Source: Phallusia fumigata
Lineage: Eukaryota > Chordata > Ascidiacea > Phlebobranchia > Ascidiidae
Direction of reading: 5' to 3'
Length of the DNA stretch: 20,647 bases
NCBI GenBank assembly: GCA_008931825.1
Contig: QXVZ01018291.1
Span: 1 to 20,647, forward strand
How positions within the stretch are numbered: the first letter of the stretch is position 1; each line of letters starts with the position of its first letter. The notes under the pieces are model-generated. The model saw only the letters and a list, made by a program, of their open reading frames with translations. It did no database searches and was not told the origin of the DNA. Both the position numbers and the translations under genes were made by a program. Of this stretch, positions 17,234-20,647 are shown one piece after another.

Positions 17234-20200
17234 ATGAACAAAATGCATGACATGGCAATGACTGATGTAGGTGGACCCCCACCCACAAAACTGTCACGAA
17301 GTGAACTTTACAAACCACCGACAAATGAAGAACTCATGGAACTAAAGGAAACTGAAATGCTGTTTCATTCCAACTTGGTAAAACTAGAGGTATGTAGGGC
17401 TCTCAGAATTTTAATTAGATTTGAAATAACATTGCCAACATACAATTAAGCACATAAAGGTTTTTTAATTACCATACCTTTGCAACTTTTGTTTTTTTTT
17501 GGTGCATGAACTAAATAATGGCACATTATATTTCAAGTGCATGATTTTAAAGTTAACTTGGCTTTTTGCTGTGGCGATTTTTTTCGCGGCTTTGATTCTA
17601 AAACAAAATCTCTAGATAAAAGAGACACTAAAAGAAGTTTCCTTGCTGGAGAAAAGAAGAAAAGAAATCGATAGTTATCTTCATTCTCTTCATGAGGCAA
17701 TCTTGTCAATCCAGGAAACCGACTCCACCACGGTATTAATACTTACAAGTAAATATAGCAGTATTTTTACTTGGTTCTGTATGAAGAACTACTTGTAAAA
17801 CAGTTTTAAGGCAAATAGGGCAATACCAGACCCATTTCTCCTTACTTTTTAAGTATTTATACTTAACATCATTTGCTCAAAAGTTTACTTGCAAAACAAA
17901 ATAATGTATTCTTTAGTTGCAAAGTATGGCGTGGTTGGATTCTTCTGTTTCATTTCCTTTCGTCCGGAATCCAACAAAAATTAAAGGAAATATGAAATTC
18001 TTGAAACCGGTTGAAATTAAACTTGTCGGAAGTTACCAGCTTGATACTTGTCTAAAGCATGATCTGAATGTGGACATTCTGCTTATTATGCCAAAGGTAC
18101 AGTCACTTACTAGTGATTAAAAAGTCTACAGTACATTTAAAAAACCTCATTTTTGACCAGTGTTATTTGTTTGTAATGCATAAAACTAATTACTTGCGTC
18201 AAAAATCAAGATTGTAATTTTGTGACAAAGCACTAAAGGAAACATATTTTGTGTAAAATAAAAATGCTCACAGCAATGGCTTAAGTCATATGCTAATCTC
18301 TATAATTCTGAATTGGCCCTTTTTATAGGATTTTTGTAATTGTAAATAAAAAACCTAGTTTGATTTTCTTATTTTCAGAATGTGCTTTGAACTCTTCGAA
18401 AGTTATTCAATTTTTTTCAGTATTTTGTCACCAAAACTGATCGACATTAATTGTTCTCTTTTCTTCAATTGTTAGGATTGCTTTCAAGCAAAGGATCATT
18501 TAAATCAGCGCTATTTGCGGAAACGTGCATTGTATCTTGCCCATGTAGCATCAGAACTTGCAAATTCCAGTTTAGTTTTCGACATCAAATTTTCATATTT
18601 TGGTGACAACCCTATGAAACCTATTGTCTTGGTCACCCCACCACCAGGTAAAGTAAATTCAAGTTTTTGTTTGCTAAAAGAGAGTTGAAGTATTTTTAAA
18701 ATTTATTAAAGGGATGTTGCTGTTGTCAATCATGTAGTGTGGTTGTAACATGTTGCCTGAAATAAATTACAGAAACATATTTGTTCACGTCCATGGGCTT
18801 TGGGGTGATAAGGCACTGGGAAATACTGTAGGGCAGAATAGAATATGGTCATGTAAAACTTAATTTTGCCAAAAATTTGCAATAGTAGCGCTGAGATTAA
18901 GATTGAATCCAATGTCTTAAAATTCATAGTGTTTTGGGCAGGGCACTATGGTTTTAATACAATGTTTTGTAGGAATTATAGACTTGTCTAAAAAGCTACA
19001 AACACATGATTAATTTTGTCTTGACAAACATATTATCTACGTCTCAGGGACCCTTAGCAGCATCACTGTTCGGTTGCACGCATGTCCAGAATCTGGTTGC
19101 TTGAAACAGGAAAGATTTGCCCCAGATAAAAGTAATGTAAGACAAACATGGTATACAGGCGCACAACCAACTGCAGGTAAGAATGTATTGGAACAATGCA
19201 ATCAGTTAATTAAATAATTAAATTCCATATTGGAATATTGTATTGGTCATTGCCATAGGGATCGATTTTTTCAAATTTTTGTTTTCGTGTGGGGTGGCGA
19301 AATGATCAAATCCAAGTGGACTGACATGTGATCAAATACCACATTGTCCGCCTGTTGGTTAACAGCGTAATTGTACTCACTGTTATTGCTAATATTATGA
19401 TTATGCACAACATCGGACATCCTCCTGTGTTGTTTCGCAAACAAAAAGTCATTTGCATCGCTCGCCTCGCACATGTTTGGTGTAAACAAGTCTTCAGAAA
19501 ATACCTATGGTCACTGCCTGTTTAAAGTTTATCTTCATTTGACTAATGCCATGGATGCACATTGTAGAAAAATTAACACAATTTTAAGACCTGATATAAT
19601 TATTCAAACATGATTTGATGTGGTTTTATTCACTATTGTTTTTCTCCAAATTGCTGTTTTAGACAAATTTACTGTATGATTCAGACCTTGTGGATTAAAT
19701 CTCTGTTTTAAAACAAATATTACGCATCTCAACAAATGCCAATTATTTTTTTACAACACTGATAGAACGCCAAATTATCAAAAACATGTTTACCAATATT
19801 AAGGCATGTAATATGTGGGAAAATATCTCACCTACTGAAGTTTAGTTGGACTATTTTAAGTGTGACCATTACATTCAATCAATTTACAACATTTTCTAAC
19901 CTTGTAGATGAAATCCTGTCGGCAACTCCCCATTATAACAGTTGTGTGCTGATGGACATGTTAATGGAATCACATCTATATTTCCTCTATGAAACGTCAA
20001 ACGATTTTCAATCATTCAAAGATGCAGTAAAGTTGTTGAAAGTTTGGCTGCGACAGCGGGAGTTTGACAAGGTACTCGGACAGAGAAATGTCAAATTTGC
20101 AAAAATGGTTTTCAATGGGCTGAATCCACCACTTAGAGAAGTTTTGTATTTGCTATCGCGGAATTTTGTTTGAAATGTAATTTATCAAAATATGTGGTAA

Positions 20201-20509
20201 TTGTAAGAGCTTGACTTATGTTTTTAATGTACTGATACATTAACATACTGATTACAAACTAATTTTCCTGTGGAGAGATTTTACTATTGAATATTGGTTA
20301 AAAGGTCCATGATATCAAAACGGTTGAGAACCACGAAAATAAAAACCTAATTGTTTTCAAAACTTACCAACTATTTTTACATCTTAAGGGTAATGGGAGT
20401 TTCAATGGATTCCTGATGTCAATGTTAATTTCGTATCTTGTATCGATCAACAAAATCAACAAGCTTATGAGTAGTTACCAAATAGTCAGGAACACTTTTC
20501 AATATTTAG
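17234..20509 (+). CDS. NOL6: NOL6 (Nrap/Utp22), first seven exons, 3' end outside window
   Basis: Nucleolar protein of the UTP-C part of the small-subunit processome, needed for 18S pre-rRNA processing. Exons are 17234-17389, 17616-17732, 17917-18096, 18476-18647, 19048-19176, 19908-20071 and 20389-20509, all GT..AG with matching phases, giving 346 codons of an expected 1,100 or so. Matches to human NOL6 are clear: L-Y-K-P-P-T-N-E-E-L and K-E-T-E-M-L-F-H-S (exon 1), V-G-S-Y-Q-L-D-T-C with D-L-N-V-D-I (exon 3), L-N-Q-R-Y-L-R-K-R-A-L-Y-L-A-H (exon 4), V-R-L-H-A-C-P and N-V-R-x-x-W-Y (exon 5), M-E-S-H-L and L-L-K-V-W-L-R-Q-R-E (exon 6), and G-F-L-M-S-M-L (exon 7). The G-S...D-x-N-V-D pattern is the relic nucleotidyltransferase motif of this family. 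The N-terminus is shorter than in human. Start is the first ATG after an in-frame stop. Confidence 0.92.
19255..19520. repeat. Candidate repeat inside NOL6 intron 5
   Basis: Intron 5 (19177-19907) is 731 bases, the longest NOL6 intron here, and its middle is less AT-rich than its ends, with open frames on both strands that match nothing. This suggests an inserted interspersed repeat. No inverted ends or target duplication were identified, so limits are approximate. Confidence 0.25.
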
Positions 20510-20647
20510 GTGAGCTTTCAACCTTTTAGAAAATTTGTTGTCTGAAAAAGTTATCACCGGGTACTTCAAATCGTTTACACTCGTTTCTTACCTGGTGGTA
20601 CTATTGGCTTATAGCATTGTAAAATTACCACAGTGGGAATTCTCAAT

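Noticed and set aside
20531-20600. Possible eighth NOL6 exon after an acceptor-like cttttag
   Set aside because: The intron would be only about 20 bases and the translation does not resemble the expected NOL6 continuation; the true next exon is probably beyond the window.

Overview
The window is metazoan nuclear DNA, most likely from a tunicate of the Ciona type. The evidence is AT-rich intergenic DNA, short introns with GT..AG borders, compact gene spacing and animal proteins (p22phox, mu-type glutathione S-transferases, SARNP, NOL6) that align well with vertebrate relatives. The species assignment is inference. Homology calls come from recognising family motifs by eye; no search was run.

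Layout. (1) 1-4133, minus strand: the 5' seven exons of a secreted/lysosomal arylsulfatase of the ARSB/I/J kind; its 3' half lies beyond base 1. A hAT-type MITE-like element sits in its first intron. (2) 5282-6751, plus strand: a complete six-exon gene for p22phox (CYBA), the membrane subunit of NADPH oxidases. (3) 8743-13189, minus strand: three intronless mu-like glutathione S-transferase (GST) genes in tandem, with a truncated fourth unit that ends at a single N (10324). The middle gene looks like a chimera of its two neighbours made by unequal crossing-over. (4) 13830-14240: decayed leftovers of the GST family (an orphan 5' flank and a coding fragment). (5) 14769-15431, plus strand: a fourth, more divergent intronless GST. 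(6) 16270-16941, plus strand: intronless SARNP (mRNA export factor, Tho1/CIP29). (7) 17234-20509, plus strand: the first seven exons of NOL6 (Nrap/Utp22, small-subunit processome), running off the right end.

The genes do not form one pathway. CYBA makes superoxide with NOX partners and GSTs detoxify electrophiles, but their neighbourhood may be chance. SARNP and NOL6 are both RNA-processing genes in the same direction, 292 bases apart, with an acceptor-like site just before NOL6, so joint transcription with trans-splicing is possible but unproven. I see no CRISPR array, rRNA or convincing tRNA. The most informative part is the GST array, which records birth, fusion, truncation and decay of gene copies, and which may contain an assembly gap hiding another gene.
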